NCBI GenBank assembly: GCA_022813625.1 | Contig: JAKLMB010000026.1 | Location: 437,887 to 501,886 of the forward strand | Reading direction: 5' to 3' | Source of the DNA: Aaosphaeria pasadenensis | Lineage: Eukaryota; Ascomycota; Dothideomycetes; Pleosporales | Length of the DNA stretch: 64,000 nucleotides | Shown: in pieces, positions 22,253-35,193 of the stretch | Numbering within the stretch: position 1 is the stretch's first letter | Layout of the letters: the number at the start of each line of letters is the position of its first letter | Translations under genes and position numbers: made by a program | The notes under the pieces: generated by a model | The model's input: the letters and a program-made list of their open reading frames with translations, nothing else | Database searches by the model: none | Told to the model about the DNA's origin: nothing

Positions 22253-25200
22253 ATGGCCAACTCAGACTCGCGCTGCCCCAGCTCGTCAAGTTCCGCCGAG
22301 AAGCCTCGACCTGCTGGCTCCAGCCGCACTTCGTCTTTCGAGCAGTTCCAGCCCAATAACTTGATCCAAAAGAATAATTCCATTCCCCAATCTAACCCGG
22401 CGCGAGCGACCCTCTCGGTCGGGCCTCCAAATTCGGAAGACCTCTCTGCAGGTACAAGGAAATGCCATAGCCTTATTACACAGCATGCCCCTTCATTAAA
22501 TCTAATTCACAATCTCCCGACTCCTGGAATGCATCGACGGTCTTCCTTAAGAGAGCCTTCGGGCGGTCTTGCAACATCCAAGCGGTCCTCAAGCTGTTCA
22601 TCAACCATGCGGAATTCCACACGCGCCCCCACTGTAAAGCGATGGGCAGGCCTTAGTCGAACAACTCGTGAATGGGATGGCCTGAGAAGAGTAAGAGCCT
22701 AAATTGCTTTGGAGTGAACCACTCAGCTAATAAAGACTGGTTAGGATCCTGATTTGTGGTTCGAAGATGGCGATTGTTACGTTCATCTATATGCTCGGGG
22801 GCAGTCTCGTCGAGGTCCATCCTTCCGCATACCATTTCGCGCCCTGCGTCATTTGAAGTGTGGGGCGATGTTCAGTCTTTGTTTCGCACAGATTATGCCT
22901 TCTGGACCCAGTTCACACGCCGCAAAACGTATTTCCAGCGGTTTCAACACCCCAGTGTCATCGAATAGTACTATCGAATTGTTCGTGCCTGCGCCAGACG
23001 GCGCAAGCAGAGAGGCGGCGTTCCAATGGCACCTAACAACGCGCAACTTCTTTGCCTTTGTACTGGGCAGGCCTCTGGTCGGAGCTCACCTAGGCCAGTC
23101 CTTCGTTGATCTGCAAGAACGAATGCAACTTTTCCGGTCAGGACAAATAGATAATCGCCAAGATTTCCTTGCGTACGCCGAAGCGCAGGGCTATTGTGAC
23201 TTTGTCGATTGTGCAGACTACGCACTGGGAATGCTCTATTATGCCGAACACTACAAGATCCGAGATCTCTGGATCGATGCTTTCGCTCATTGTGTCGGCA
23301 TGAATGAGAGTCTAGCTTTGAGTCAAGAACTAGATGTAGGTCATCACATTTCCCTCAGAGGTTACAATAGCTGACAGCTCGCAAAGCGTATTTCTAAGTT
23401 GACCAAGGCACTGATTACAAGAGCGTACCTAGAAATGGACATTCATCTTGGACGAGTGACGGCGGCTTTGAGAACCTTTCTGGAAGATGACTTGTCGCCT
23501 GCAAATCTCGGATTAGCAAATGGTGCTAGAGCACATCTGGACAGATTTCGGTCGTTTCTCCACAGCTTTTATGTTGAGAAATATGGGTATTGGCCGCCCC
23601 CGAGAGGCGCTCCTTTTTCCAAAGTCTTGTACAAGTCTTTGTACTTTGACTTCAAGAATTTACACGACTATCTGGTGGATCTTGACTCGACAACAGACCT
23701 TCTGTCCCAAAAACCCGCAAGCGGTGGAATCTGCGTACTACAGAACGTTATGCTATTCGATAAACGACATAGCTTCGCGCCCTTACCGCATCCACTTCCT
23801 CTGCTTCCTCAACACGATGATTGGGATAGGAAGACTCCGTCCCAGAAGGCCTTGATGACACTCGCTCTTGCCTCCAAGCAGTCCAAGACGGATCGTTATC
23901 TGACAGCACATGCTACACTCGCGGCAGCGACCAATGCCACAGAACCGATCGCTACCTCGGCCATTGTGCAAGCGTACGTGCGTTTCGAACGACAATGCGT
24001 CGCTAAGCACCAACGCGAAGAGAAGGTGACAATAGCAGATGCTCGGAAAGTACGCTGGCTGCTCATCTATGGCACTTTGCAATACTTGATCTCCGCGGTG
24101 CAGGCCCCCAAAGAAGTACGCGATCCCGAGAGCCCAGAATATCCACTCTGCTGTCTTGTTACGGAATCTTCGCCTTGGCAATCTGCATCTAGAGCCGTTG
24201 ACTCTTGCGGTGGTAGTACCGGTCAGAACGCAAAGGACAAGATGGGTGGAAACCCGGACAGCTGTCTCACAGATCAGCCTGCATCATGGGAAATACCTGG
24301 AGCGATGACCATCAAGCCCGATTGTCAGAGTGATGACTATTTCACACACACAAACCCCAATGCGACAGCTACTTCTAGTCGCCCAGTGTCTGTGGAGGTT
24401 CCAGCCCCTCTCAGAGTGTCATCTGGTGTTGCACGTAACACATCGGCACGCTCATTGCGTAATCTTTCGCTACCCGGAAGAGGCTCGAGGAGGAACAGTC
24501 TTGCAAGTACGAACTCCCAACCTTATTGTGAGATCATTGTACATGGATTCGGCAATGGTCTCAACCCCGCCATTGTTGATCCTCCATCTCGACCCATGTC
24601 GCGTGGCCAATCATTAGATCGGTCTCAACGAGCATCAAGATCGGCCGGCCCTGAAGATTCCGGTTTAGGTACTTCATGGCTGCGATCAGGAACATCAGAG
24701 ACTCGCGGCCGTTCAAAAAGGCCAATCGCTTTGGATCTCGATTGCTCCGCTGTGCCGGTGCAGACGCGTACCCCCGTGCTGGAGTCATTCCAGATGGATC
24801 AGCTGGTCAACCCCTTTGTCTCTGCTGAACTGGACGAGCCCCGTGGCTCTTCGGAGAGCGCGACGTCGCGAGATAGTCCCTTCTGGAGCGATGGCGCGAG
24901 TTCGGCATCGTCAAAGTCGAGCGCTACCGGAGAATGTGTGCCTTTACAGCGACGATGCAGTAGTGCAGAAGTAAGTGGGTTGCTGGGAGGTCTCGTTTCG
25001 GTTGATGCGTCACCGGTGACGACTCCAGATGAAACCCCTTCAAAAACCCGCACACCAGCACCACGACCCCACAATGATGGGTTTCGCTTCAGCTTTCACA
25101 GCAATGAACAGAAAGATGGAGATTCTGAATCCCCAGTCGGCTCTACTTCGCTGGTCCATGGTTCCTCCATTGGCATTGCCCTGGCTGGTCCAAAAGCCCG

Positions 25201-25606
25201 TATAAATCCCCCCAAGCCTCCAGTTCCGAACCAGCTTTTAGGCGTTGAAATAAAGTATGGTCGCAGACCTAAGGCTATGTCAAAGGCCACTTCTTCTGAC
25301 CAGGTCACGACTCCTACGCCGCTTCAAATGCAGCCACCCACTCCACCCACTCGAACATCATCTCTCCTTTCCAGCAAAACTGAGAATCTTCGAGACATAT
25401 TTACCACGAAATCGCGGCCATCTCGACAACATACAGAGAGGTCTCAGGGACAGTCGGCCAAGTTAGACATCGACTGCGATCGCGCCGCTCTTCATGCGAT
25501 ACCACCACCGATCAAGAAAGCACCACAGATTGACATGGTCGAAGTAGTCGGCAGATTAGAGAAAGCCAGGAAGAAGGAGAAGCGAAAAAGTTTCTGGCGC
25601 CATTAG
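22253..25606 (+). CDS. DUF8004-type fungal protein
   Basis: Widespread Pezizomycotina protein of unknown function. Exons 22253-22690, 22745-23335 and 23378-25606 give 1085 residues. The second intron is only 42 bp (GTAGGT...GACAG), at the lower size limit. After a Ser/Pro-rich head, the conserved core runs from TREWDGLRRDPDLWFEDGDC through VHLYARGQSRRGPSFRIPF, FQWHLTTRNFFAFVLGRPLV, DAFAHCVGMNESL, LEMDIHLGRVTAALRTFLED, HSFYVEKYGYWPPP and ASGGICVLQNVMLFDKRHSF to about residue 610. Then comes a 450-residue Ser/Thr/Pro-rich tail ending in a basic KARKKEKRKSFWRH. The family assignment is from memory of this pattern; the domain name is less certain than the homology. It is cytoplasmic by absence of signal or membrane segments. 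A role in signalling is only a guess. Confidence 0.87.
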
Positions 25607-26154
25607 AGCCACCATACCCTCATTACTTCTGAACTGGATTCGAAAGAAGCCAATCTCGGGCATACGACAATGTTCGACTTTTCCTCGCCCCGTTCAAAGC
25701 ACAACACGCTCTCTTGAACAAACATAAATTCCTTTGGTTTTTGCGGTGACCTGTATAAGTTATCTCCTATGTTTATACCCATTTACGAATCTCTCTATTC
25801 ATGTTGCCCACTTTCACATATTTTGTATATCAATTCAATACCTTCTCTCTATTGACACTGGCATATCAATGGATGGCTATGCAAGAACTATGAATCAGTA
25901 TAGATGAGCTACGAACTTCAATCTAAGAGAAAGTTATTTTGTCACGCATTGTGTTGAAGCATTGATTATTCACAGCTCCTGTCTTGCCTCCTGTTATTCC
26001 GGTTAACAAAGCCAGGCGACCGTTCGTTCCAAAGAATCCACGAATGCCTACTTTCACAGAAGACTTTACTTCAGAACGGCGTTCTCGAGAACATATACCT
26101 GGTAATTACTACGTTCTAATCATATACAACCACATTCCAATGCAATCGCACGTC
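25607..26154. other. Spacer after the DUF8004 gene
   Basis: 548 bp, AT-rich, probably the 3' UTR of the upstream gene and the promoter of the small ORF at 26155. Nothing else seen. Confidence 0.5.
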
Positions 26155-26565
26155 ATGCCCCGCCACAACACCGAAAAAAGCCCTTCGGCTAGCACATCCA
26201 CACCGCGCTCTGCAGCTCTAACTCAGTCCCCGTCTCCGCCATCATCTCCCACCTCCTCTCCGGCCCATGCTCCCCAAGCCTTCCACACCACTCCCGATGA
26301 CGATGGAACAGATCTCGAATACCTCGACGCATCTATGAAATCCATAGTGCATGACAACGACGGTCGAGCTTGGGCGTGGCGCGATTGTTTCTGTGGACAC
26401 ATCGACTGCAGTGGTAGAGCGCTTAGGGAGGTCATAAAGGTCGTCGACGATGAGGGGTTTGCATTGAGCGGCTTTGATTTGAGCAGTGGGCAGAAGGGTG
26501 GTCAAGTCGATGACTCAATTGAGCAGTTAACCGGAGAATCCGTGGCTAAGTTAGATACTATCTGA
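26155..26565 (+). CDS. Small hypothetical protein
   Basis: A 136-residue open frame starting MPRHNTEKSPSAST. The N-terminal 60 residues are Ser/Pro/Thr-rich; the remainder is mixed and acidic, with DNDGRAWAWRDCFCGHIDCSG and REVIKVVDDEGFALSGFDL. An open frame extends upstream to 25984 but contains less protein-like text, so the later ATG was chosen. No family is recognised. The balanced composition of the C-terminal part favours a real gene, but homologues would be needed to accept it. Confidence 0.4.
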   Translation: MPRHNTEKSPSASTSTPRSAALTQSPSPPSSPTSSPAHAPQAFHTTPDDDGTDLEYLDASMKSIVHDNDGRAWAWRDCFCGHIDCSGRALREVIKVVDDEGFALSGFDLSSGQKGGQVDDSIEQLTGESVAKLDTI

Positions 26566-28404
26566 TGGGAATATTTCTCAGGAGTGCGGTTTTAGGGGTC
26601 CAATGGAAAGTATCACATAGAGCGCTGATGGAATGCTTAGGATGCTAAGATGAGGTTGATCTATCCGCACAAAGGAAAGGTTACCACTTTTCAGAGAGGA
26701 TGGTGAATTCCATGTCACACTCCAAAAGTCACACAGCTTCAGAATCCGTCCGTTACACGAACGGTAACACTTCAAAAACGACATTGATCGACGAAGGATA
26801 TGGCCAAATAGAAAACACATGTTGTCATAAATTCAATATACTCGCCCAACGTCGGCATATCAGCAAATGCAACAACTACAATAATGAGACGAGACTATGC
26901 CCCACAAAGTAACATGGGGCTATTGTTAATTTATATCCGCATTGTAGAACCCCACGCACAGATGACGACATTTTTCTCCATGAACTCTTTATCAATAAAA
27001 CAATGAATCTCATGTCATGTATGAAAGATGAAGCCATGTATTCGTGACGGGAATGATCCCTGAGAGAAGGTATCGCAAGCCGGCGATTGGCTAAAAATAA
27101 GCCAGGTTATTTGCGGCACGGTCATCGTGGAACAAAGCCAAAGACGACATCAGGTCAAATTTTGGGTAATCAGATATGGAGTCTGGTTGCTTTCATTAAT
27201 TCGTGATGGGGTGCTGGCTTCTCCGAATTGAGACACTCTGTATTTTATTTGTCGCTGCGTGGCGATCGTTGATTTGGCAGGTCGAGGGAAGCGTTGGGTC
27301 TTCAGGGGGGCATCCACTGAGTAGGACAGCGGAAAGGATGGGCAAGGTCAAAAAGCCAGGCATCGTAGTGTTCTGACCTCTAACTTCAACAGAAAATGTG
27401 CGCAAATGCTCTGGCCCAAGCCAATGGTCCCCAGGTCATCCCGTATTCGCGTGGCAATCGATCTTCATGCACGCACGCAAGCGCTGTGGCTGAGGTGCAC
27501 CCACTGCTCCACAATACGGAATATTTAGTTAGCTAGTATCTTTTTTTGGCGAAGCCCTTTCCAGTCTCAGCAAGTCAATCGCGACCAGCAGTATCCTGTC
27601 AGTCATGTCAATGCGACACTCTTCCAGGCCCCAAAAAGGTGGACCGGACCCTTCTTTATCCTGTTTCAGGATCCGCATGTGGGGTCGGTCGGATGGGACT
27701 GACCTCGCGAAGATCACATCGTGAGGATGAACGAGCCAATGAGAATACTGGGATGTTCATGTGAAGATCTGAAACGATAGAGAGCTTGCGCCATTCTTCA
27801 CCAGTAGATCGCAGGCAATGTGCACTGCAATTTCGGTGTGCAGAGGTGAAGTTCAGTATTCTCCAGTGACCGTCGTAAGAAGGAACGGGAACAGGGGTTG
27901 GTAAAGTCCACGGCACCCAATGTCCGCATGCAGTAGGTGGTATCTTATGGAACCGTCAAGAAACCAAGGCAGGCAGTTGCAGTGTCAAAAATTGGCAAGA
28001 CAGGCACCGACGTGCGCATGTCGATGGAAAACGAGGGAGGCATACATGGCTGTCTGGACGATCTGCATAAGCAGGGAGGTCTTCATGTTTCGCAAAGATT
28101 GAATTATAATTGAGGGCTAAACATGTTTGAATTGAAATTGTGGTATATGAGCTCTAAATAGAATGCCCCATGCACACCTGATATTCCTCCAGAACGCCTG
28201 ATATGCAAAGAGAACTTTGAGCGTGAGCAAATGAAAATATATGATAAAAGAAATGGTTGAAAATATACACCAAGCCGGTCTCAGACCTGTAAATCAGAAG
28301 GTAAAGTGCTCAGATGATCAACAACTGCCGGGTTGCGACAGATTCCAGAATGTACAGGTTGTTATCAAATGAATGTAAACTAGTTGTCTGTTTTACCAGA
28401 CGAC
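26566..28404. other. 1.8 kb gene-poor spacer
   Basis: AT-rich at 26820-27060 and 28100-28400. Short opposing frames near 27530-27920 show no family resemblance. The right part is the 3' region of the LPMO gene. Confidence 0.5.
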
Positions 28405-29598
28405 TTAGTTATCGGTGGAATCAACAACCACCCAACGAGGGCGTGCGATGCGGCCATAGTAGCCTCGCTTTGTGATAGATCCGTTGGAGCAAGTGGTTCC
28501 GGCTGCTACCTGCTGCCATACGACTTGACCGTGGTTGCAAAGCCCGAACTGATCAGGCCCATTGCAGACAATTGAACCCTCTTCGCTGCAGGTGCCCGAG
28601 CCACCGCCCGGTGTGGATGGCCCGGTGGGTGTAGGAGTGTTGCCAGTTCCGGCTGGAGTAGATATCGATGGCTGAGTTGGGCCAGCTCCAGGAACTGAGG
28701 GCTTAGCAGTGACGGTGACGAGTGTCGTCTGGGTCGAGGTAAGTGGTGCAGCACTGGACGCACTAGGAGCGAAGATTCCACCTGGGTTGGTGGTAGGCAA
28801 AACCGTAGAGACGTCGCCAGTAGGATATACAGCAGTAGGGGCGATGGCAGGTGCAGAGCCAGTAGGAATTGGGATTTCGGGAGTTGCAGGAGATGATGGC
28901 TGTGCAGCAGGAGCAGACGATGGGTTACCCTCTTGAGGGGGTGTAGTTCCCGATGTTCCACATTCACCAGTAGGGTCGACAATGTCATTTGTGCCACCAT
29001 CTTGGAGATTGGATCCGGGGTTAGGGAACTTAAGAGATTTGTTTTCCGGACTTTTGCAGGTAGTTTTGCCCTCCAGGTTAGCGACAAGCATGTCGGGAAG
29101 TGCGTCAAACTTGGCCGTGTCACTAGCACCGCCAGTGACCTCAATGGGAGCACAATTCATGTACATCTCAGGACGACCACTTAGCTTCGCGAACCATGTC
29201 CAGGCAAAAGTAGCTTTCCCGTTGGGGACCGAGTCAGGTATGACAAAGTCGAATTTTGCAGCACCATCCACACCTGGGCATCCGCCCTCGATGGACTTGA
29301 TGACTTTGAACTTCGAGTTGGCGTTGGGTTCTGTATCGGTCGTGACGCTCAATTGGCACGAGCCTCCGCCGTGGACAGCAGTGCCATCAAAGGTGATTGT
29401 TTGTTGTTCTCCAACAGCCATGCTGTTCATGGTAGAGACAGTGAATCCGAGCTGAGATTTGCAGGGGAATTGTTCAGCAGAGATTGGACTACTGTCAATC
29501 TTGTCCTTGCTGTAAGGCACTGGATATTTCATGATCATATGGGCGTTGACTGAAGTCAAAAGGGCAGAAGCTGCCATCAAAGAATTGCGAAGAAACAT
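28405..29598 (-). CDS. AA11 lytic polysaccharide monooxygenase with C-terminal X278-like module
   Basis: Secreted copper enzyme that oxidatively cleaves chitin. Single exon, 397 residues. Signal peptide MFLRNSLMAASALLTSVNA leaves His20 as the N-terminal histidine-brace ligand (HMIMKYP). The second His is in GTAVHGGGSCQ (about 76), and WFAKLSGRPEMYMNCAPIEV is the conserved AA11 segment. After the catalytic domain (to about residue 235) there is a Pro/Thr/Ser-rich linker, then CSEEGSIVCNGPDQFGLCNH and GQVVWQQVAAGTTC, matching the X278 module often attached to AA11 enzymes. Together with the GH18 chitinase 12 kb away it suggests chitin remodelling, but the two are not co-transcribed. Confidence 0.95.
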   Translation of the reverse strand: MFLRNSLMAASALLTSVNAHMIMKYPVPYSKDKIDSSPISAEQFPCKSQLGFTVSTMNSMAVGEQQTITFDGTAVHGGGSCQLSVTTDTEPNANSKFKVIKSIEGGCPGVDGAAKFDFVIPDSVPNGKATFAWTWFAKLSGRPEMYMNCAPIEVTGGASDTAKFDALPDMLVANLEGKTTCKSPENKSLKFPNPGSNLQDGGTNDIVDPTGECGTSGTTPPQEGNPSSAPAAQPSSPATPEIPIPTGSAPAIAPTAVYPTGDVSTVLPTTNPGGIFAPSASSAAPLTSTQTTLVTVTAKPSVPGAGPTQPSISTPAGTGNTPTPTGPSTPGGGSGTCSEEGSIVCNGPDQFGLCNHGQVVWQQVAAGTTCSNGSITKRGYYGRIARPRWVVVDSTDN

Positions 29599-30704
29599 GG
29601 TGAAATGTGTAATGATAGGTCGTACAACAACCAGTGATCAAGGAGCGTGTAGGCGAAAGGAGAAAGCTAGTCCAGCTAGAAAGAAAAGAGGCAGAAAGCG
29701 CAAAAGGCAAAAAGCTGAAGAGCTGAATGAATGTGTTGTGATGGCGAGACATATCAAGCTCAGGGCGATTTATATACCTCCCTACTACGGCTTCCACGCA
29801 AGCATATCTTTCGCCTGTCCGTACCTTAACGATCCCTCAATCTAGAAAACAGTTTCATCAAACACTGTCCAGGAGCCAAACAGAGTCATCGCAGCGGCTT
29901 CGTAGAGCCCCACAATGGGGAGCGTTTATGGGTGAAACGGGAGGCCTGTCAAGATCACCCAGTGCGATAGAAGGCCAACCAGGAACATCTGACAGGAGAA
30001 GGTTGGCACTTTGCAAACATCCTAGCCACAGGTACCTGACGGCAGACGGAGATGCCGCAGACTTGAAAGAGTGTTCCCTGTACTGTGTAATCGCGTCGCG
30101 TCCATAGGGGGTTTCGTTTCTAGGCCCGTACGGTCGGTCATTGGGCAGAGAGTAAACTCGCTTGTGCGGCCCGTGTGATGATCGGAACCCCTGTCTCACG
30201 CTTCGTCGCACCTCCGCCTCCTGTACCCCAGTTCAGCGCTGCTGATTGGCTAAAAAACCTCCATGCTACCTTCTCTTCTGCGCTGTCGTTTTTATGCTCC
30301 TATACTGATCTCCACACCCACCTAGTCAACTCAAGCCATAGTCATCTAGAGCTTCTTGCGTAAGTTCAAGCCAGCGCCTCCGAACTAGTCACCGTACTCG
30401 AATACTATGCGTGCAACTGGCCGCTCTTGAAGCGCTGTGGATCGAGCTAGCGATTTAAGCACATTCAGGTGAATGAGAACTGATGGGATTCGTCCATTTG
30501 GCATTTGTTTCGAAATTGTCCTTCGCATGGTGGTCGTACTTTCTTCCCTTCTCTTTCTGCCCAATGGTGATCTACCTCATCGTTGGTTTCCCTTACGCAG
30601 CTATGCCCCTGACCAAGCAGTAGCGTTGCATTAAGTAGAAAGGTGGAGGCGATCATGACTGGGAGCAGACTTCATGACTATATGATCGGAAGTCGGGCAA
30701 TATC
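29599..30704. other. Spacer between LPMO promoter and the membrane protein 3' end
   Basis: 1.1 kb. The first 200-250 bp are the LPMO promoter. Short frames on both strands (for example 29858-30211 minus) have no family resemblance. Nothing else seen. Confidence 0.5.
29769..29778 (-). promoter_or_regulatory. TATA-like box upstream of the LPMO gene
   Basis: On the minus strand the sequence reads ggtatataaa, about 170 bp before the LPMO start codon. Distance and match fit a fungal core promoter; function is inferred only. Confidence 0.4.
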
Positions 30705-32997
30705 TCATGCGTATAGTCGTCCTCTCTCCAATTTGCGCAATGGTACCCCGGCGGCAAGGGCAATGTGACCTTCATCTTCATTCCCTCGAACATCACCAAT
30801 GTATACCTTGACATCTTTCAGTAGCCTTGATCGTTCCATGGCATCAAGCATGGTGCCTCCTTGAGGTATCTTGACCCATGGGTTCTCATATGTCATGCTG
30901 GAAACGAATCCGAACATCTCTGGGCCGAGTGTTTTCCGCTTCAATAACAGTGCGACAGCGCCTGTGAAAAAAAGGACGCCAGATGAAGAAAGCAGAAGTG
31001 CAACCCAGGCATAGTTGCAAATAAACATCTGTTCAAAGGCTGTTACTGAAGCATTGGTGGTGGCGCCAATGAAAGGAGAGCTTTCTATCTTTCCCTCGAG
31101 AACATCGTTGATCCTCCTGTCAAAAGTCCGCCAGTAATCGAAGAACGAATGCTCCGTAGCTGAAAGGTTGGCGGGCAGATAAACGTTTATATCCGTGACT
31201 GGGAGAGTGTCCGGCCCATATGCTGATAGATTCTTGGGTAAAGTGCCGACATCAAAGTAGCCGGTTGGTTGAGTGCTAAGTTGGTAGAAGGTATTGAGTA
31301 CTAAACTCGCTCTATCCGAGAACTCTTTTGCTGAAAGGCGTGATAAATCAACATATGCTATGCTTGCTGGTATCTGCCCTACTCGTTGTAGATAGGGAAA
31401 CGATGATGTATCTGCGACGAAACGCTCAGTTGGGCTAGACCCAATTTGTGTATCCATGGCTGTTGCAAACCGCTTTACAAACTCAGTCGTGATAAGGGCA
31501 TGTTCAAAGCCTGTGAGATTGGTTGGACGGGTATCTGTCTGTGATATTCGTATCTTTTGCACCACACATTCGATTCCCGAGCAGTGGACCATGGCCTCTA
31601 TGTGATTTTGAGCCAGAGAGCATGTGGCTACATTCAATCCAAACCTTACACTTGGTGATGGTAAGGAGTATCGTGACACCCATATAATCTCTCTTGGAGA
31701 CTGAAGTTCTTTCTCCGATAATCGTGAGTGATTTGTGAATCCCATGAAACCGTCTAGGCGGCCGATGAGGGGGTCTCTTTCGTCGAATGAAGTCTGCCTG
31801 TTGGTATCCAGGAAAAAGCTTGTGGTGCGACTGTATGGCTCGAAGGGATCGGATTGGTTCTTCGGCTTCCATACATACGCATCGACCAAATCGTCGAAGT
31901 GCGTGTTGTTGACCTTCGTTCCGGACGTGGTGCCATTGGGATAGGGATAGTCCTTCTGAACAATATCACCACATGACGCATCAATGTAGGTGTATTCGAG
32001 CGTTAGATTAGAAATTCCTCCAGAAGGTAGACCAACAATAGGAAGGCCGACCAGGGAAGTATACATTTCGGGTCGAGCAATGTCCGCAGGTATGGAAACC
32101 CATCCATTCGAATCTGCGGTGGACAGATTTGCATTTCTGAGGCTCGGTATTTTCACATTGCCCCACGGGTCCCTGGGACTTAATTTTGTGGCCTGTGGTG
32201 CAAGTAGGGCCGCGGCATATAACCCATTTGTATCAGACCACTTTCCTCCTCCCACGTAGGTAGTTCCAAGACCCCACACCGTTGCCCCTGGTCCAGTACT
32301 CAGGTAGCGGAGCTTTCTCGAAGTGTACGATGCCTGATCTCCTCTACTCATGAGTCGTAGAGATGCCTGACCACCAAGCGGTGATAATGCCCATAAAAAG
32401 AGTAGGTTGACTCCGACCACGGTGGCCCGCTGCATTAGTAGTTGTGATTCGACCGTACCCCAGACGGATTGACTTGCCATAAGGAGCTCTAAAGTCTGCA
32501 TGATATTAGCAATCGTAGTGCATATCATGTGCGCAGACTGAGTGCTTCCTTACACTGATCTTAGCACCTCGTTCCGCCAAAAACCGCGCTATCATCTTCA
32601 TGCTCCTCCCGCTCACAGCCGCAAACACGATGGGAAAGATGGTGGGGCCCAGATCAATGACAAACTCGACCTTCTTCCCAAGATCATTCCCTTTCGTCGG
32701 TTTCCCATCGAGCGTGATGACGGCGATGCTGAGAAGTATGAAGAACACCGGCAACAAGACCAACACGACGTCGAAGAAGAGATAGAGGTACGATATCCAG
32801 GTGTGTTGCTTCAGCGGCCTCGCCTCGACAGGCCAACTCTCCACCCGCGAGACACTCGTCTCCCAAGTCTTCGACTTCACATTCCGACCAGCATGCTCTT
32901 CAATGCCGCCCGCTGCGGCGTCCACATCTGCCGGTCGTACTTCCACGCTACCTCTCTCCCTCCTCTTTTCCCAGAACCTGTCGAGTATTCCCCTCAT
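30705..32997 (-). CDS. Large fungal membrane protein of unknown function
   Basis: Integral membrane protein, 744 residues, of a type common in Pezizomycotina but uncharacterised. Minus-strand exons are 32997-32554 and 32495-30705, with a 58-bp intron (GTAAGG...GCAG) in phase 0 joining ERGAKIS to TLELLMAS. Hydrophobic segments occur at about residues 70-94 (ISYLYLFFDVVLVLLPVFF), about 112-130, near 165-185 (GVNLLFLWALSPLGG) and close to the C-terminus (YAWVALLLSSSGVLFFTGAV). Between them lies a large, presumably extracytoplasmic, domain of some 450 residues with many N-glycosylation sequons (NLST, NGTT, NNTH, NQSD, NHSR, NLSA, NASV). The tail after the last membrane segment is short and charged. 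No enzyme motif seen. Confidence 0.85.
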
Positions 32998-35193
32998 GCC
33001 CGATTCCCTGATACAATATCTCTTTCCCGAACCTCGCGATAGGTATTCGGTTCAACTGAAAGCGTACAATGCACGAGTGCGTAACTCCAGTCAATAACCA
33101 GCCAATTCCTCCTACACACAATGGCAAACCCGAAACCCGAGAACGTGAAGAGAGAAAAAGAATGGGCGTAAAATGAGTGTTAGACGAAAGGAAAAGGGAT
33201 TGGAGAGGGGTGGAAGAGGAATCGGAGAAATAGGTTCGCACGCTGCGAACTACTCGTACCTTTTTGCTCCCTCCCTCCCTCCATCCTCTCTTAGGTTGGG
33301 GCTGCTGTGCCGCATTTGCCGCCCGCCAGTCGCTATCGTCGCATGCTTTGCAGCGCTGAAACGTTTTCGATAGAGGGCAGGGTGGTGGTGCTGTCACTAC
33401 TGTTACTGTTCTGTATGGTAAGGATGTTGCGGTTCGGGGGTGCGTGATGTGATTGGGTGGGTTGGGGAACCATTTGGGGGCGAGCGAGCTGTGAGGGTGG
33501 CACTGGTGGGTAGAGTTAAGCGCTTGGGGTCGCATGTTTGGGCACGGCGCTTGGGTATTGGTATTGGGTGAGGTAGTGTATCAGCTTCATGATATGATCT
33601 CTTTTCATAGTACTCCATACCTGAGGAAAAGATAAATATGGAAGCCTTTGAGGACTCGAAAGGTGAATGTAATGTTGGAAGTGCTCGCTCGCATCTCTGG
33701 TAGAGATTGCGGAGGGGAACTCCACGCGGCGAGGCTCGAATGCGAAGCTGGCAGGCACGCTGGATAGGCAAAGGTCGAACAATGCGACGCGGATTTGTTC
33801 GGTGCAGAACTATGGCTAGATTACCCGTCCACTCCAATTATTGATTGGCGCGCGGGTTCAGGAAATGGGTAGTGAATTGCATTCTTCGATATCGACTGAT
33901 TCGCTGCGGATGCTTTGGTTCCAAGATCGGATTAGCGCGAGGGACGTTGCGCGGAGTTGCTCGGGGGGACCAAAGTCCAACTTGCCTAATCGGGTAGGTT
34001 TTTGAATTTCCGTCGAAAACTCATGAATTTGAAGGACCAGCGGGCCTGCCAATCAACGTCGCTGCCAGGTCACCATGACCGAATGTCCGCTCCAATCACC
34101 AAGCAGTATTTATCGCATGAACTTGGCCGACACTTCGAAGAACAAAATACCTTAGAGATCGAGGAACGAAACAGTACTCGACTGCACAATCAACATTGAG
34201 GCACGGCATCTCTTGAGTCTCGAATGGAATACCGATGATGAATCCATGTTTTATCAATTGATATTATGATGACTGGGGAGCCAATCCAACATACATGCTG
34301 CCCGACCACCCATGCACCACCCCGTCTTTTTCCCCTCTCTTGCTCTCTTAGAATCTTGAAAAACAGCGAACACCCATCCAGCCGGGGCAAGCCCAATCCC
34401 ATGTTCCCACCAAACCCCTTTCCTTCCCAATTAAAACCAGAGAGTATGATAAAACGATCAAAACCATGCCCGATGAACACCACGCTTTGTGAAGAGATAA
34501 AGGAAAAGGAAGAACCGAGATGATATGCGTACTAGTACAAGGAGGAAGAGTTGGGTAAATTAAAGGTAGAGGATCCGGAAAGAAGTGTGGGCAATGATTG
34601 GGTGACAGAGATCCTGTTGTTCCCATATATGCAAGCTGGGTAGATTACGGCTGATTTGTTCTTGGGGTATCTTGCAATCGAGGATGCTATTGGAGGCGTG
34701 TCATTCGAAAGGGGAATCTCGCAGTATGTGTCTCGCATCTAAAAACCTTTTTTTTTTGGAGTGTTGATAGGTTGTCGTCGACATTTCACCTCGAGGAAGA
34801 GAGCTGTCGCCGGATTGGATGAAACAAAGGCGAGTATTACTGCCAGGTTGATCGACCGTGCCTGTCCAGCAATCAATCAAGTGGCGTTGATGCAGGCATT
34901 AGGGTGTTTATGTGCAAGTGAAACGTATATATGCTCCAGACGCGAACGGAGAATGCAAGTATAATACAGCGAAGCTGCAAAGGGTTGTGATCATTTCGAG
35001 AGTTACGATGAGTGATGAGTTGAAAGTACAGTCAAAGGTTGTGAGAATTTTGACGGTAGGGTATTGGAAAAACAGAATGAGCTATGGCGGGAACCGAAGT
35101 AGCTGGACGACTGAAATCGAAATCGAAACCGAGGAATTCCTTCTGCATTGAGTTGCTCCATGAAATGAATTTAATGTGAAGTGATCACTTCAA
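32998..35193. other. 2.2 kb gene-poor spacer
   Basis: Upstream region of the membrane protein, including a T/C-rich stretch (33260-33300). At 33978-34059 it carries an inverted copy of the repeat family that forms the array at 60 kb (separate entry). Frames at 34190-34626 are purine/pyrimidine-biased and unsupported. A T-run occurs at 34748-34757. Confidence 0.5.
33978..34059 (-). repeat. Dispersed copy of the 60-kb repeat family
   Basis: Read on the minus strand it contains 'ttgattggca', 'gctggtccttcaaatt', 'cgacggaaattcaaaaacc' and 'tacccgattaggcaagttgg', matching in order the units at 59976-60677. It is the only copy of the family seen outside the right-end array. Confidence 0.8.
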
